Positions 41,918 through 51,601 of a stretch of DNA of 64,000 nucleotides are shown here, piece by piece (position 1 is the first letter of the stretch; the number at the start of each line of letters is the position of its first letter). The DNA is taken from contig KI632513.1 in assembly GCA_000504425.1 (NCBI GenBank), positions 1,233,491 to 1,297,490 on the forward strand, given 5' to 3'. A program made the translations under genes and the position numbers. Below the pieces are notes generated by a model, which saw nothing but the letters and a program-made list of their open reading frames with translations, searched no databases and was not told where the DNA came from. Source of the DNA: Rhodopseudomonas palustris JSC-3b (lineage in GTDB: Bacteria > Pseudomonadota > Alphaproteobacteria > Rhizobiales > Xanthobacteraceae).

Positions 41918-42990
41918 GGCGTGGTCCGGAATAACAAGCAGGCGTCGCCATAGGAATAGAACCGATAGCCGCTGCTAATGGCGTGCGCGTAAGCGTGCTG
42001 CATGGTGTCGAGCCCGGCAAAGGCCGACACCAGCATGAACAGCGTCGAACGCGGCAGGTGAAAATTGGTCATCAGCACATCGACCGCTTTGAAGCGGTAG
42101 CCAGGCGTGATGAAGATCGAGGTTTCGTCAGCGAAAGGTTTCAGCTGACCATCCTCGCTTGCGGCGCTCTCCAGCAGCCGCAGCGAGGTGGTGCCGACCG
42201 CGATAATGCGGCCGCCCGCGGCGTGCACCGTATTGAGCGCCGCCGCGGTTTCGCTGCTGATACAGCCCCATTCGGCATGCATCTTGTGCTCAGTGGTATC
42301 GTCGGTTTTCACCGGCAGAAAGGTGCCGGCACCGACATGCAGCGTGACGCGGTGCAGGCTGACGCCGCGCGCCGCCAGCGCTTCCTGCAAGGCCGGCGTA
42401 AAGTGCAGACCGGCGGTGGGCGCCGCCACCGCGCCTTCGCGCGCGGCGAACATGGTTTGGTAGTCAGCGGCGTCGCGCTCGTCCGGGGTACGTTTGGAGG
42501 CGATGTAAGGCGGCAGAGGCGGTGCGCCGAGTTCGGCAATCGCCTGATCGAGCACCGCGCCATGCATCGCAAAACTAAGGATGATCTCGCCGGCGTCGCC
42601 CTTGTGCTCAACGTTGGCATCGAGCTGGCCGAGCAGACAGACCCGGCCGTCATGGCCAAAGCGCACCACATCACCGGGCGTCAGCTTCTTGGCCGGCTTC
42701 ACCAGCGCCTGCCAGCGCGAGCCATCGAGCCGCTTGATCAGCGTCGCCTCGATCTTCGGTTCAGTGGCGCGGCCGATGCGGCGGCCGCTGAGCTGCGCGG
42801 CAATCACCTTGGTGTCGTTGACCACCAACGCATCGCCGGGCCGCAGCCAATCCGGCAGATCGCGGACGATCTGATCATGTAGCGCCCGGCCCGGCTCGAC
42901 CACCAGCATGCGCGCGGCATCGCGCGGGCTGGCAGGCCGCAGCGCGATCGCGCTCGCCGGCAATTCAAAGTCAAACAGATCGGTGCGCAT
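41914..42990 (-). CDS. queA: S-adenosylmethionine:tRNA ribosyltransferase-isomerase QueA
   Basis: QueA adds the epoxycyclopentane precursor from SAM to preQ1-tRNA. The 358-residue protein starts at ATG 42990 with [20 protein letters not shown], the usual N-terminus; the frame is open 60 codons further upstream through a repeat element, which is not coding. Family motifs include [22 protein letters not shown] and [11 protein letters not shown], and near the end [17 protein letters not shown]. tgt overlaps its stop. The gap to the upstream cyclophilin gene holds a palindromic repeat. Confidence 0.96.
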   Translation of the reverse strand: MRTDLFDFELPASAIALRPASPRDAARMLVVEPGRALHDQIVRDLPDWLRPGDALVVNDTKVIAAQLSGRRIGRATEPKIEATLIKRLDGSRWQALVKPAKKLTPGDVVRFGHDGRVCLLGQLDANVEHKGDAGEIILSFAMHGAVLDQAIAELGAPPLPPYIASKRTPDERDAADYQTMFAAREGAVAAPTAGLHFTPALQEALAARGVSLHRVTLHVGAGTFLPVKTDDTTEHKMHAEWGCISSETAAALNTVHAAGGRIIAVGTTSLRLLESAASEDGQLKPFADETSIFITPGYRFKAVDVLMTNFHLPRSTLFMLVSAFAGLDTMQHAYAHAISSGYRFYSYGDACLLFRTTP

Positions 42991-43054
42991 GAAGGCCTGG
43001 CACGACGTTCGCCCACTCTCCGCCTGCGGAAAGAGGGCTGGGATCAGGGTTTGA

Positions 43055-43141
43055 TGAGTCCGCGCTGCGGTAAGACGCCCCTCACCCGGCCCGGCTACGC
43101 TGCGCGTCGTCGGGCCGAACTCTCCCCACATCCGGGGAGAG
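43055..43141. repeat. Intergenic palindromic repeat (REP-like) upstream of queA
   Basis: Two inverted repeats sit side by side: CGGCCCG...CGGGCCG (about 43087-43117) and CTCTCCCC-ACATCC-GGGGAGAG (43120-43141, perfect 8-bp arms). The sequence style (CTCACCCGGC...CGCTGCGCGTCGTCGGG...CTCTCCCC) is what I know from short interspersed repeats in Bradyrhizobium and Rhodopseudomonas genomes. Only one copy was found in this window. Confidence 0.6.
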
Positions 43142-43263
43142 CTGAAGAGGCATCCAATGCACAATAGCATTGTCGAGCGACTTGGAGCCGGAGCGCGTCA
43201 ACAAGACGCGTCCAGCCCCCAAGTCAGCTCTGCAGTTCTGAGCCGATCAGAACCGCAACGGCC

Positions 43264-43731
43264 TTAGGCCGCGTCGTCGATCGCCATGCGCGCTTTGACG
43301 ATCTTGTCCGGGTCCTGCACCGGCTCGCCGCGCTTGATCTTGTCGACATTCTCCATGCCTTCGGTGACCGCGCCCCAGACGGTGTACTGACGGTCGAGGA
43401 ACCGGGCGTCGTCGAAGCAGATGAAGAACTGGCTGTCAGCGGAATCCGGATTAGCGGCGCGCGCCATCGACGCGGTGCCGCGCACATGCGGCTCCTTGTT
43501 GAACTCGGCCTTCAGCTTCTGGCCGGAACCGCCGGTGCCGGTGCCATGCGGGCAGCCGGTCTGGGCCATGAAGCCCTCGATCACACGGTGAAACACGATG
43601 CCGTCATAAAAGCCTTCGCGCACCAGCTCCTTGATACGCGCCACGTGGTTCGGCGCCAGGTCGGGGCGCATTTCGATGGTGACGGGGCCCTGGGTGGTTT
43701 CGAGGATCAAAGTATTTTCGGTGACAGCCAT
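43264..43731 (-). CDS. Peptidyl-prolyl cis-trans isomerase, cyclophilin type (cytoplasmic)
   Basis: The 155-residue protein is a cyclophilin without signal peptide, assisting proline isomerisation in the cytoplasm. Core motifs are FYDGIVFHRVIEGFMAQTGCPHGTGTGG, split here as FHRVIEGFMAQTG and GTGTGG, then MARAANPDSADSQFFICFDD and the TVWGAVTEGM segment. Both the catalytic Arg (FHRV) and Gln/Phe (SQFF) are present. Its first 25 nt overlap the end of the preceding small secreted protein gene. A second, periplasmic cyclophilin gene lies just upstream. Confidence 0.95.
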   Translation of the reverse strand: MAVTENTLILETTQGPVTIEMRPDLAPNHVARIKELVREGFYDGIVFHRVIEGFMAQTGCPHGTGTGGSGQKLKAEFNKEPHVRGTASMARAANPDSADSQFFICFDDARFLDRQYTVWGAVTEGMENVDKIKRGEPVQDPDKIVKARMAIDDAA

Positions 43732-44147
43732 GCTCTCTTCTCTGTTGGTCGTTGGGGACTATGTCGGCGGTCGTCAAACCGCAGTGTCATTGGGCGGCCG
43801 GCAATGGCGCCGCCCAGGCTTTCGGTCAATGGCAGCGGCGTACAGCGCTGCAAGGTCTCCATCACCGCGACCCGATAAGCGAGCCGCTGATCGTCGCCCG
43901 CCTCGTCGGATTCAAAGGTGATCTTCGGCTTGCCGAAGATCGATCCATCGCGCCGGAAGCTGACCATCACCGTGATCTGCATCCCGGAGGCGCCGCGCGG
44001 CAGCGCCGGAGCTTGCCAACAACGCTGCAACGCGCCGAACAGCTCATTGAGGGTATTGATCTGACCTTGTTCAGCACGCGCCAGGCTGGCGCAACACGCC
44101 ATCCCGGCCACTGCCGCAGCGAGCCACAGGGTTCGCCGCGCCAGCAT
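43707..44147 (-). CDS. Small secreted protein, TonB-C/TolA-C-like
   Basis: The 146-residue precursor starts at ATG 44147 (MLARRTLWLAAAVAGMACCASLARAEQ), with a signal peptide cut near ARA-EQ. The mature part ALQRCWQAP, then QITVMVSFRRDGSIFGKPKITF, and ETLQRCTPLPL has the pattern of TonB/TolA C-terminal-like domains, with two Cys placed to form a disulfide. A basic tail follows. It lies between two cyclophilin genes and overlaps the downstream one by 25 nt, so it is likely co-transcribed. Function unknown. Confidence 0.65.
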   Translation of the reverse strand: MLARRTLWLAAAVAGMACCASLARAEQGQINTLNELFGALQRCWQAPALPRGASGMQITVMVSFRRDGSIFGKPKITFESDEAGDDQRLAYRVAVMETLQRCTPLPLTESLGGAIAGRPMTLRFDDRRHSPQRPTEKRAWLSPKIL

Positions 44148-44154
44148 CAAAGGT

Positions 44155-44718
44155 TCACTTCAGATCGGACGCGACCTGCACCTTCACCATCTTGTCGGGA
44201 TCGGCAACCGCGCCGCCCGCGGAGCCCGCCGAAGCCTTCTTCAGGCTGTCGACCACTTCCATGCCGGACACCACTTCGCCGATCACGGTGTACTGGCCGT
44301 TCAGGCTCGGACCGTCGGCGAACATGATGAAGAACTGCGAATTGGCGGAATCGACGCTGTCGCCGCGGCGCGCCATGCCAACGATGCCGCGCTTGAACGG
44401 AACGCTGGAGAATTCCTGCTTCAGGTTGGGGTATTTCGAACCGCCGGTGCCGTTGAAATTCTGGCCGTCGCCGGTCTGCGCCATGAAGCCGCCGATCACG
44501 CGATGGAACGGCACGTTGTTGTAATAGCCTTCGCGGGCGAGCAGCTTGATGCGCTCGGCGTGCTGCGGCGCCACGTCGGTGCGCAGCTTGATCACGATCC
44601 GCCCCTTGGTGGAATCGATGACGATGGAATTGGCCTTGTCGAGGCCCGCCGGCAACGACTGAGCATAGGCGGGAAACGCCAGCAGCAACGCGGCGAAAAT
44701 GCCAAGGATACGGATCAT
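44155..44718 (-). CDS. Periplasmic cyclophilin-type peptidyl-prolyl isomerase
   Basis: The 187-residue precursor has a clean signal peptide (MIRILGIFAALLLAFPAYAQ). The mature protein carries cyclophilin motifs FHRVIGGFMAQTGDG, NGTGGSKYPNLKQEF and ANSQFFIMFAD, including the catalytic Arg and Gln/Phe. It differs from the cytoplasmic copy by the signal peptide and an extended loop (SLKKASAGSAGGAV). It begins the run of minus-strand genes down to tgt, and coaD is 27 bp upstream. Confidence 0.95.
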   Translation of the reverse strand: MIRILGIFAALLLAFPAYAQSLPAGLDKANSIVIDSTKGRIVIKLRTDVAPQHAERIKLLAREGYYNNVPFHRVIGGFMAQTGDGQNFNGTGGSKYPNLKQEFSSVPFKRGIVGMARRGDSVDSANSQFFIMFADGPSLNGQYTVIGEVVSGMEVVDSLKKASAGSAGGAVADPDKMVKVQVASDLK

Positions 44719-44745
44719 GACGACTCCGAAGCTGAAAAAAGCCGG

Positions 44746-45243
44746 CTAGCCGGCGAATTTGGTCTTGAGCTGCGCCGCAACCAGCGGCGGAACGAAAGTG
44801 GCAACGTCGCCACCCATCTTCGCGATCTGGCGCACCAGTGTGGCGGTGATCGGGCGAACCGCGACCGCGGCCGGCACGAACACGGTCTGAATGTTGGGCG
44901 CCATCGCCTCATTCATACCGGCGATCTGCATCTCATAGTCGAGATCGGTGCCATCACGCAGGCCGCGCACCATGATGCTGGCCCCGGCCTGTTCGGCAGC
45001 CGTGACGGTGAGATTGTCATAGGTGATGCAGTCGAACGCGCAGCCCGCCTGCGCAGCGATCGGGCCAAATACCTCCCGGACCATCGCCAGCCGCTCCTCG
45101 GTCGAGAACAGCGGCTGTTTGCCCGGATGAACGCCGATCGCCACGATCAGGCGATCGCACAGCATGACAGCGCGGCGCACCACGTCGAGGTGGCCGTTGG
45201 TGACAGGATCGAAAGAGCCTGGATACAGAGCAATGCGGGACAT
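44746..45243 (-). CDS. coaD: Phosphopantetheine adenylyltransferase CoaD
   Basis: CoaD transfers AMP from ATP to 4'-phosphopantetheine in coenzyme A synthesis. The 165-residue protein has the nucleotidyltransferase motif [19 protein letters not shown] with the HxGH-like TNGH, then [10 protein letters not shown] and [20 protein letters not shown], and the ATP-binding ISSS-like region is replaced by [18 protein letters not shown]. The length is normal. The ATG is at 45243. Downstream genes (periplasmic cyclophilin onward) run the same way. Confidence 0.97.
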   Translation of the reverse strand: MSRIALYPGSFDPVTNGHLDVVRRAVMLCDRLIVAIGVHPGKQPLFSTEERLAMVREVFGPIAAQAGCAFDCITYDNLTVTAAEQAGASIMVRGLRDGTDLDYEMQIAGMNEAMAPNIQTVFVPAAVAVRPITATLVRQIAKMGGDVATFVPPLVAAQLKTKFAG

Positions 45244-45566
45244 TCCCTCGTCTAGCCTGCCCGTGGCCGGCTCGCAAGCGGCGCCGGTTCCCGCCGCAAC
45301 ACCAATGCCGCCAGGGTTTATTTTTCACAGAACGCCGAACCAAACAGCTTGGTCGCGCGTCTTATCGATGCGCGCCGGGGAGCTGAAAACACTCAGTTTT
45401 TCGGCCTGATGTGTCGTTATCGGCGACACGCGAAACACAATAGCGCGTCCACGAAACCCAATTGGCGGCTCGCGAAGACGTCCCGAAACCACGGGGCGGT
45501 AGAGCAGCTGTGCCGCACCATGACAACGACGGGTCGCAAAGACCGAATGGTACAGGGGGACCGGTC
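45244..45566. other. 323-bp intergenic region between coaD and a small secreted gene
   Basis: Divergent promoters for coaD (minus) and the small secreted protein gene (plus) are expected here. A short hairpin GTGTCG-TTATCGG-CGACAC lies at 45411-45429. No open frame with an SD or conserved look was seen. Confidence 0.4.
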
Positions 45567-45824
45567 ATGATTAAGGCTCTCGCCGCCATCGCCATCGCAG
45601 CCTTCATCGCTGCCGCACTCACCATTTTGCCGGGCTTTGCGCCAGAGGTCGAAGCCCGGGAGCCGATGGCGCTCGCCAAGGGCGATCGGCTGGATATCAA
45701 GCCGGTCGGCCGCAATTGCTCCGAGCAGGCTTGGCCGCATTTTGAGGCCTCCTGCCTGCGCACCGCCGGCACCAAGACGCTGACCATCCGCGAAGTCCGG
45801 CTGGTCACCACCGAGCGGCAGTAA
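45567..45824 (+). CDS. Small secreted protein, unknown function
   Basis: The 85-residue precursor (GGGGGA 6 nt before ATG 45567) has a signal peptide-like N-terminus, ALAAIAIAAFIAAALTILPGFAPEVEAR. The mature part has two cysteines (RNCSEQAWPHFEASC) and ends VRLVTTERQ. WPHFEASCLR resembles small secreted proteins common in Bradyrhizobium genomes, but I cannot name the family. It converges on gyrA, with a shared terminator between. Confidence 0.6.
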   Translation: MIKALAAIAIAAFIAAALTILPGFAPEVEAREPMALAKGDRLDIKPVGRNCSEQAWPHFEASCLRTAGTKTLTIREVRLVTTERQ

Positions 45825-45886
45825 GTTTCGCGGACGGTTTTAGCCGCCGCGCCAGTTTGCCTCGCGCTTTCCTCCAAGAGCGCACT

Positions 45887-45921
45887 AAAAAGGCCTCCGG
45901 GATGCCCCCCGGAGGCCTTTT
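45887..45921. terminator. Bidirectional intrinsic terminator after gyrA
   Basis: AAAAGGCCTCCGGG pairs perfectly with CCCGGAGGCCTTTT (14 bp, 6-nt loop). Read on the minus strand it ends in TTTTT, 43 bp after the gyrA stop; read on the plus strand it ends in TTTT, about 64 bp after the small secreted gene. Confidence 0.9.
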
Positions 45922-45963
45922 CGATTCGTTCAGGCGCAGCGCGCCCGCCGCTACTGTCAGTGA

Positions 45964-48729
45964 TCAGGCCCCCTCGCCGTTGCCAGTCTCACCGCCATGG
46001 CCGTTGCCATTGCCGTTCTCGCCGTCATCGGTGTCGGTGATGTGATCGACCGACACGACATGCTCGTCATCGGCGGTGTTGAACACGATCACGCCCTGGG
46101 TCGAACGGCCGGCGACCCGGATGCCTTCCACCGGGCAGCGGATCAGCTGGCCTGCATCAGTGACCAGCATGATCTGATCGTTGTCCTCGACCGGGAACGA
46201 CGCCACCAGCTTGCCGTTGCGCTCGTTGACCGACATCGCGACGATGCCTTTGCCGCCGCGTCCAGTGGTGCGGTATTCGAACGACGAGGTGCGCTTGCCA
46301 AAGCCGTTGCTGGACACGGTCAGCACCACCTGCTCAGCCGCGGACAGCTCCGCGTAGCGATCGGTGGACAGCTGCTGGGTGCCGGCATTGGCGCCATCTT
46401 CAGCATCGACCTCGACGGTCTCCTCGGCGCTTTCCCCGGCGACCGCGCGGCGCATCTTCAGATAGGCGACGCGCTCATCCGAGGTGGCATCGACATGGCG
46501 CAGGATCGCCAGCGAAATCACCCGGTCGTTGTCGCCGAGATTGATGCCGCGCACGCCCATCGAGGACCGACCCTGGAACACGCGCACGTCCCCGACCGGG
46601 AAGCGAATGCACTGGCCGTCGGCGGTGGTGAGCAGCACGTCGTCATTGGCGGTGCAGATCTGCACGTCAACGATCGCCTCGCCGTCATCGAGCTTCATCG
46701 CGATGATGCCGGAGCGGCGCACATCGACGAAGTCGGACAGCTTGTTGCGGCGGACATTGCCGCCGGTGGTGGCGAACATCACGTCGAGTTCGCTCCAGGA
46801 GGACTCGTCCTCCGGCAGCGGCATGATGGTGGTGATGCGCTCGCCCTGCTCCAGCGGCAGAATGTTGATCAACGCCTTGCCGCGGCCATTGGGCGGCGCC
46901 AGCGGCAACCGCCACACCTTCTCCTTGTAGACCTGGCCGCGCGACGAGAAGAACAGCACCGGCGAATGGGTCGAGGCCACAAACAGCCGGGTGACGAAAT
47001 CCTCCTCGCGGGTCGACATGCCGGAGCGGCCCTTGCCGCCGCGGCGCTGCGAGCGATAGGTCGAGAGCGGTACGCGCTTGACATAGCCGGCGTGCGAAAC
47101 CGTCACCACCATGTCCTCGCGCTGGATCAGGTCCTCGTCTTCGACCTCGCCTTCCTGCTCCACGATCTCGGTGCGGCGCGGCGTCGCGAACTCGGCCTTC
47201 ACGGCATTGAGCTCGGTCTTGATGATGCCGAGCACCTTGTCGCGCGAACGCAGCGTTTCGAGATAGTCGGCGATCTCGACCGCAAGCTTGTCGAGTTCGT
47301 CGGAAATCTCTTCGCGGCCGAGTGCGGTGAGACGCTGCAGACGCAGATCGAGAATCGCCTTGGCCTGCTCGAATGACAGCCGCGCGGTGCCGTCCGGATT
47401 GATGCGATGACGCGGATCATCGATCAGCGTGATCATCGCCGCGACATCGGCCGCCGGCCAGTCGCGCGACATCAGGGTTTCGCGCGCGGTGTTCGGATCG
47501 GGCGAATTGCGGATCACCCGAATAATCTCGTCGATATTGGCAACCGCGATCGCGAGGCCGACCAGGATGTGAGCGCGGTCGCGCGCCTTGCCGAGCAGAT
47601 ATTTGGTGCGCCGCGTCACCACCTGTTCGCGGAACGCCACGAACAGCGTCAGCAACTCGCGCAAATTCATCAGTTTGGGGCGACCGCCATCCAGCGCCAC
47701 CATGTTGGCGCCAAAATTGGTCTGCAGCGGCGTGTAGCGATAGAGCTGATTGAGCACCACGTCCGGCACCGCGTCGCGGCGCAGCTCGACCACCACGCGG
47801 AAACCGTCGCGGTCGGACTCATCGCGCAGATCGGAAATGCCTTCGATCTTCTTCTCGCGCACCAATTCGGCGATCCGCTCGACCATGGTGGCCTTGTTCA
47901 CCTGGTACGGGATTTCCGAGATCACGATCGCTTCGCGATCCTTGCGCACCGGCTCGATATTGACCTTGCCGCGCATCACGATCGAACCGCGTCCGGTGTG
48001 ATAGGCGGAGCGGATGCCAGCGCGGCCAAGGATGATGCCGCCGGTCGGGAAGTCCGGACCTGGGATGATCTTGATCAGGTCATCGACGCTCAAATTCGGC
48101 TCGTCGATCAGCGCGATACAGGCGTCGATCACCTCGCCGAGATTATGCGAGGGGATGTTGGTCGCCATGCCAACCGCGATGCCGCCGGCGCCATTGACCA
48201 GCAGGTTCGGGAACTTGGCCGGCAGAACCTTCGGCTCGCGTTCCGAATTATCGTAGTTCGGCTGGAAATCGACGGTGTCCTTGTCGATGTCATCGAGCAG
48301 CGTGCCGGCGATCTTGGTCAGCCGCGACTCGGTATATCGCATCGCAGCCGGCATATCGCCGTCGACCGAGCCGAAATTGCCCTGACCATCGATCAGCGGC
48401 ACCCGCATCGAGAAGTCCTGGGCCATACGCACCAAGGCGTCATAGACCGACTGGTCGCCATGCGGATGATATTTACCGATGACGTCGCCGACCGTGCGCG
48501 CCGACTTGCGATAGGGCTTGTTCCACTCAAAGCCGTTCTCGTACATGCCGTACAGAATCCGGCGATGCACGGGCTTGAGGCCGTCACGCGCGTCCGGCAG
48601 CGCACGCGCCACGATCACGCTCATGGCGTAATCGAGATACGAGCGCTTCATCTCGTCGAGGATCGAAACGGGGCGAATGTCCAGGGGAGCAGACGGCTCC
48701 CCCGGCTTCTGATCGTCGTTATCGGACAA
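45964..48729 (-). CDS. gyrA: DNA gyrase subunit A
   Basis: GyrA is the DNA-cleaving subunit of gyrase. The 921-residue protein has the winged-helix/tower region with [20 protein letters not shown], the quinolone-binding stretch [17 protein letters not shown] (residues 88-104), the catalytic Tyr in [10 protein letters not shown], and six C-terminal beta-pinwheel blades including the GyrA-box [12 protein letters not shown]. The position equivalent to E. coli Ser83 is Gln here (Q93). The start is TTG at 48727-48729, since no ATG lies upstream in frame. The C-terminus is Glu/Asp and Gly/Asn-rich. Confidence 0.97.
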   Translation of the reverse strand: MSDNDDQKPGEPSAPLDIRPVSILDEMKRSYLDYAMSVIVARALPDARDGLKPVHRRILYGMYENGFEWNKPYRKSARTVGDVIGKYHPHGDQSVYDALVRMAQDFSMRVPLIDGQGNFGSVDGDMPAAMRYTESRLTKIAGTLLDDIDKDTVDFQPNYDNSEREPKVLPAKFPNLLVNGAGGIAVGMATNIPSHNLGEVIDACIALIDEPNLSVDDLIKIIPGPDFPTGGIILGRAGIRSAYHTGRGSIVMRGKVNIEPVRKDREAIVISEIPYQVNKATMVERIAELVREKKIEGISDLRDESDRDGFRVVVELRRDAVPDVVLNQLYRYTPLQTNFGANMVALDGGRPKLMNLRELLTLFVAFREQVVTRRTKYLLGKARDRAHILVGLAIAVANIDEIIRVIRNSPDPNTARETLMSRDWPAADVAAMITLIDDPRHRINPDGTARLSFEQAKAILDLRLQRLTALGREEISDELDKLAVEIADYLETLRSRDKVLGIIKTELNAVKAEFATPRRTEIVEQEGEVEDEDLIQREDMVVTVSHAGYVKRVPLSTYRSQRRGGKGRSGMSTREEDFVTRLFVASTHSPVLFFSSRGQVYKEKVWRLPLAPPNGRGKALINILPLEQGERITTIMPLPEDESSWSELDVMFATTGGNVRRNKLSDFVDVRRSGIIAMKLDDGEAIVDVQICTANDDVLLTTADGQCIRFPVGDVRVFQGRSSMGVRGINLGDNDRVISLAILRHVDATSDERVAYLKMRRAVAGESAEETVEVDAEDGANAGTQQLSTDRYAELSAAEQVVLTVSSNGFGKRTSSFEYRTTGRGGKGIVAMSVNERNGKLVASFPVEDNDQIMLVTDAGQLIRCPVEGIRVAGRSTQGVIVFNTADDEHVVSVDHITDTDDGENGNGNGHGGETGNGEGA

Positions 48730-48917
48730 AGGCAGAATCCGGTGTGATGGGCTTGGGAATCATATAGCCGATCACGCCCTGCGCCGCCACTGCAATCGGC
48801 GTTCGGGTTCTGTTTTTATGGCCGATTTTCCAACAACTTAGGGGACACGAAACCGCCCATCGAAACCCTACTCCAGACGCCTGCTGCGCACCGCGCCGCG
48901 CGCCTGTCTGGCATGGC

Positions 48918-50288
48918 TCAATCCGTGCGCGGAACCGCTCCAAAACGGGCGATCACCGCCTCGCGCTTGGTCTCATCAACCCGCACGGTCATCTGATAGC
49001 GGCCCTCATGCAGCTGCTTGTCGAGCACCTCGGCATTGCGGTGCAGCCAGCTGACGCCAGCGCCATCGCCGGCATCGACGCTGAGGTCGAGCACGGTGCG
49101 CGCCGCGGCCAGCCGGTCCTCGATGGTCTGTAGCAGCTCATCGACGCCCTGCCCGGTCACCGCCGACACCACGCAGCACGGATGATCGGGATCGCGCCGC
49201 GCGGCGATGTTGCGCAGCTCCTGCTGCTGCTCGGGCGGCAGCCGGTCGAGCTTGTTCCAGACTTCGATGATCGGGCTGCCGGCGCCGGGCGTGATCCCGA
49301 GCTGACGCAGCACCGTCTCGACGTCGTCCTGCTGCGCCTCGGCATCCTCATGGGTGATGTCGCGGACATGCAGGATCAGATCGGCCTCGAGCACTTCTTC
49401 GAGCGTGGCGCGGAACGCCGCTACCAATTGCGTCGGCAGATTGGAGATGAAGCCGACCGTGTCCGACAGCATCGCCTTGCCGCCATGTGGCAGCATCAGC
49501 GCACGCAGCGTCGGGTCGAGCGTCGCGAACAGCATGTCCACGGCCTGCACCTCGGCACGCGTCAGCCGGTTGAACAGCGTCGATTTGCCGGCATTGGTGT
49601 AGCCGACCAGCGCGACCACACGATACGGCACGCGCTGCCGGCCGGCCCGATGCAGCCGGCGCGTGCTCTGCACCTTCTTGAGCTCGGCCTCGATCTTGGT
49701 GATGCGCTCCCCGATCAAGCGGCGGTCGGCCTCGATCTGGGTTTCGCCCGGGCCGCCCAGAAAGCCGAAACCGCCGCGCTGCCGCTCAAGGTGGGTCCAG
49801 GAGCGCACCAGCCGCGAGCGTTGATAGTTGAGATGCGCCAGTTCGACCTGCAACGCGCCTTCGCGGGTTTTGGCGCGCCGTCCGAAAATTTCGAGAATGA
49901 GCCCGGTGCGATCCAGCACCTTGACGCTCCAGGCCTTCTCGAGATTGCGCTGCTGGATCGGCGACAGCGCACAGTCCATCACCACCAATCCGACCTCATG
50001 AGCCCGGATGGCGCCCAGAATCTCCTCGACCTTGCCTTTGCCGAGATAGGTTGCGGGCCGGATCTGACTGATCGGCGCGAGGATCGCCTCGGCAATGTCG
50101 AGGTCGATCGCGCGGGCCAGGCCCGTGGCCTCTTCCAGCCGCGCGGCCGTGGTGCGCGCAGCATCGCCGCCCGCCGCCGCTTCACTCGGCCGAACACGCA
50201 AATAAGGACCGACGACCAGGGCGCGTCCGGTCTGGTGTTCTGCCGACCGCGGCCGGTCGGCCTCCCCTTCAGAACGGTGGGGTTCCAA
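48918..50288 (-). CDS. hflX: GTPase HflX
   Basis: HflX is a ribosome-splitting GTPase active under stress. The 456-residue protein has the HflX N-terminal domain (GKGKVEEI, VVMDCALSPIQQRNLEKAW and VLDRTGLILEIFGRRAKT), the glycine-rich linker GGPGETQIEADRR, and the G domain: G1 GYTNAGKSTLFN, G3 DTVGFI, and NKLD (G4) in WNKLDRLPP. An in-frame stop immediately precedes the TTG at 50286-50288, so TTG is the only early start; no good SD is visible. Hfq ends 11 nt upstream, so translation may be coupled. Confidence 0.95.
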   Translation of the reverse strand: MEPHRSEGEADRPRSAEHQTGRALVVGPYLRVRPSEAAAGGDAARTTAARLEEATGLARAIDLDIAEAILAPISQIRPATYLGKGKVEEILGAIRAHEVGLVVMDCALSPIQQRNLEKAWSVKVLDRTGLILEIFGRRAKTREGALQVELAHLNYQRSRLVRSWTHLERQRGGFGFLGGPGETQIEADRRLIGERITKIEAELKKVQSTRRLHRAGRQRVPYRVVALVGYTNAGKSTLFNRLTRAEVQAVDMLFATLDPTLRALMLPHGGKAMLSDTVGFISNLPTQLVAAFRATLEEVLEADLILHVRDITHEDAEAQQDDVETVLRQLGITPGAGSPIIEVWNKLDRLPPEQQQELRNIAARRDPDHPCCVVSAVTGQGVDELLQTIEDRLAAARTVLDLSVDAGDGAGVSWLHRNAEVLDKQLHEGRYQMTVRVDETKREAVIARFGAVPRTD

Positions 50289-50299
50289 TCAGGTCAGGC

Positions 50300-50548
50300 T
50301 CAAGCTGGAGAATCTTCACCGCCTTCAAACAGCTGAATCGGTGCGCCCGGCATGATCGTGGAAATCGCGTGCTTGTAAACCAGCTGCGAATGACCATCAC
50401 GGCGCAGCAGCAGACAGAAATTGTCGAACCAAGTGACAATACCTTGCAGCTTGACACCATTCACCAGGAAGATCGTCAGCGGCGTTTTGGTTTTACGAAC
50501 GTGATTGAGGAAGGTGTCTTGTAGGTTTTGTGCGCGGTCGGCCGCCAT
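50300..50548 (-). CDS. hfq: RNA chaperone Hfq
   Basis: Hfq is the hexameric Sm-like RNA chaperone for small-RNA regulation. The 82-residue protein has the Sm1 motif ([22 protein letters not shown], split here: [20 protein letters not shown]) and Sm2 with YKHAIST, and the distal-site residues around QNLQDTFLN near the N-terminus. The C-terminal tail is short, as is usual in alphaproteobacteria. It precedes hflX by 11 nt on the same strand, the classic hfq-hflX order, and follows the ntr cluster. Confidence 0.98.
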   Translation of the reverse strand: MAADRAQNLQDTFLNHVRKTKTPLTIFLVNGVKLQGIVTWFDNFCLLLRRDGHSQLVYKHAISTIMPGAPIQLFEGGEDSPA

Positions 50549-50728
50549 TGTGTTTATCCCGAAGTCCGATTTGTGTTTCTTATTCTGACCAATGCCTCAC
50601 GCCCAGCGCCGCATCGGCTACTCCGAGTCCCTGAGATCCCCCTCCGGAACTGTCAAGCTAATTAGACGGCACGGGTGCAATGAACGCAAGCGAGTTGACG
50701 CCGCAATCACTCAACATCGCGCCAATTG

Positions 50729-51589
50729 TCAAGAAAACAACGCGAAACGATGAAATTCCTCGCGCAGTTTCCTAGTAATCCTACCAGGATTGCCGTCAGC
50801 AATAGCGTGACCGTCGATCATTACGACGGGCATTACAATCTGACTCGATGCTGTAACAAAGGCCTCAGCCGCTTGTATCGCTTCTTGCGGTGTGAACGGT
50901 CGTTGCTCAAGGGTTAGTTGCATCGCCGCGAGTGCGTCGATCAGTACCGCGCGCGTGATACCGCTGAGAATGGCATCGCGCGTCGAGCGCGTCACCAACA
51001 CCCCGTCACGGGTGATGATCCAGGCGTTGCTGGAGGAGCCTTCTGTGACAAAACCATCCACGTCGACATACCAGGCCTCATAAGCACCGGCTTCCCGCGC
51101 GGCCTGTTTGGCCAGCACATTGGGCAGCAGCGCCACCGACTTGATGTCAACGCGTGGCCAGCGATTCTCCGGATAGGTAATGACCTTGATGCCGTGTGCT
51201 GCCGTATCCTGGTTTTTGGCAAAATTCAGCTTCCGCGCCGACACCACCACGGTGGGCGACACATTCGCCGCTGGAAAACCGTGATCGCGCCGCGCCACAC
51301 CGCGGGTGATCTGCAGATAGACGATGCCGTAATTGACGCGATTGCGGCGTACCACTTCATGCATGATCACCGAGAGCGCGGGCAGCGCCATCGGCAGGGC
51401 GATCCGCAATTCACTCAACGAGTGTTGTAGTCGACCCAGATGGCGCGGCAGATCGACGATCCGGCCGCCGCGAATCTCGCAAACCTCATAGACGCCGTCG
51501 GCGAACTGAAAACCGCGGTCCTCGATATTGACCGAGGCGTCGCGCATGTTCTTGTAACAGCCGTTGACATAGGCGATCCGCGCCATCAT
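50729..51589 (-). CDS. dat: D-amino-acid aminotransferase (class IV PLP enzyme)
   Basis: The 286-residue protein is a fold-type IV aminotransferase. Key features: the N-terminal VNGCYKNMRDASVNIEDRGFQFADGVYEV (split: NIEDRGFQFADGVYEV), the phosphate-binding and catalytic Lys in the IKSVALLPNVLAKQAA segment, and GFVTEGSSSNAWIITRDG. These fit D-alanine transaminase, which interconverts D-Ala and D-Glu; branched-chain aminotransferase is the alternative, but the size and EGSSSN motif favour Dat. It stands between ntrX and hfq on the same strand. Confidence 0.87.
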   Translation of the reverse strand: MMARIAYVNGCYKNMRDASVNIEDRGFQFADGVYEVCEIRGGRIVDLPRHLGRLQHSLSELRIALPMALPALSVIMHEVVRRNRVNYGIVYLQITRGVARRDHGFPAANVSPTVVVSARKLNFAKNQDTAAHGIKVITYPENRWPRVDIKSVALLPNVLAKQAAREAGAYEAWYVDVDGFVTEGSSSNAWIITRDGVLVTRSTRDAILSGITRAVLIDALAAMQLTLEQRPFTPQEAIQAAEAFVTASSQIVMPVVMIDGHAIADGNPGRITRKLREEFHRFALFS

Positions 51590-51601
51590 TCCGTCCAGTG
51601 A

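Noticed and set aside
42998-43012. Sigma-54-like sequence TGGCAC-GACGT-TCGC near queA
   Set aside because: It lies on the plus strand, while the neighbouring genes all run on the minus strand, and the -12 element is imperfect.
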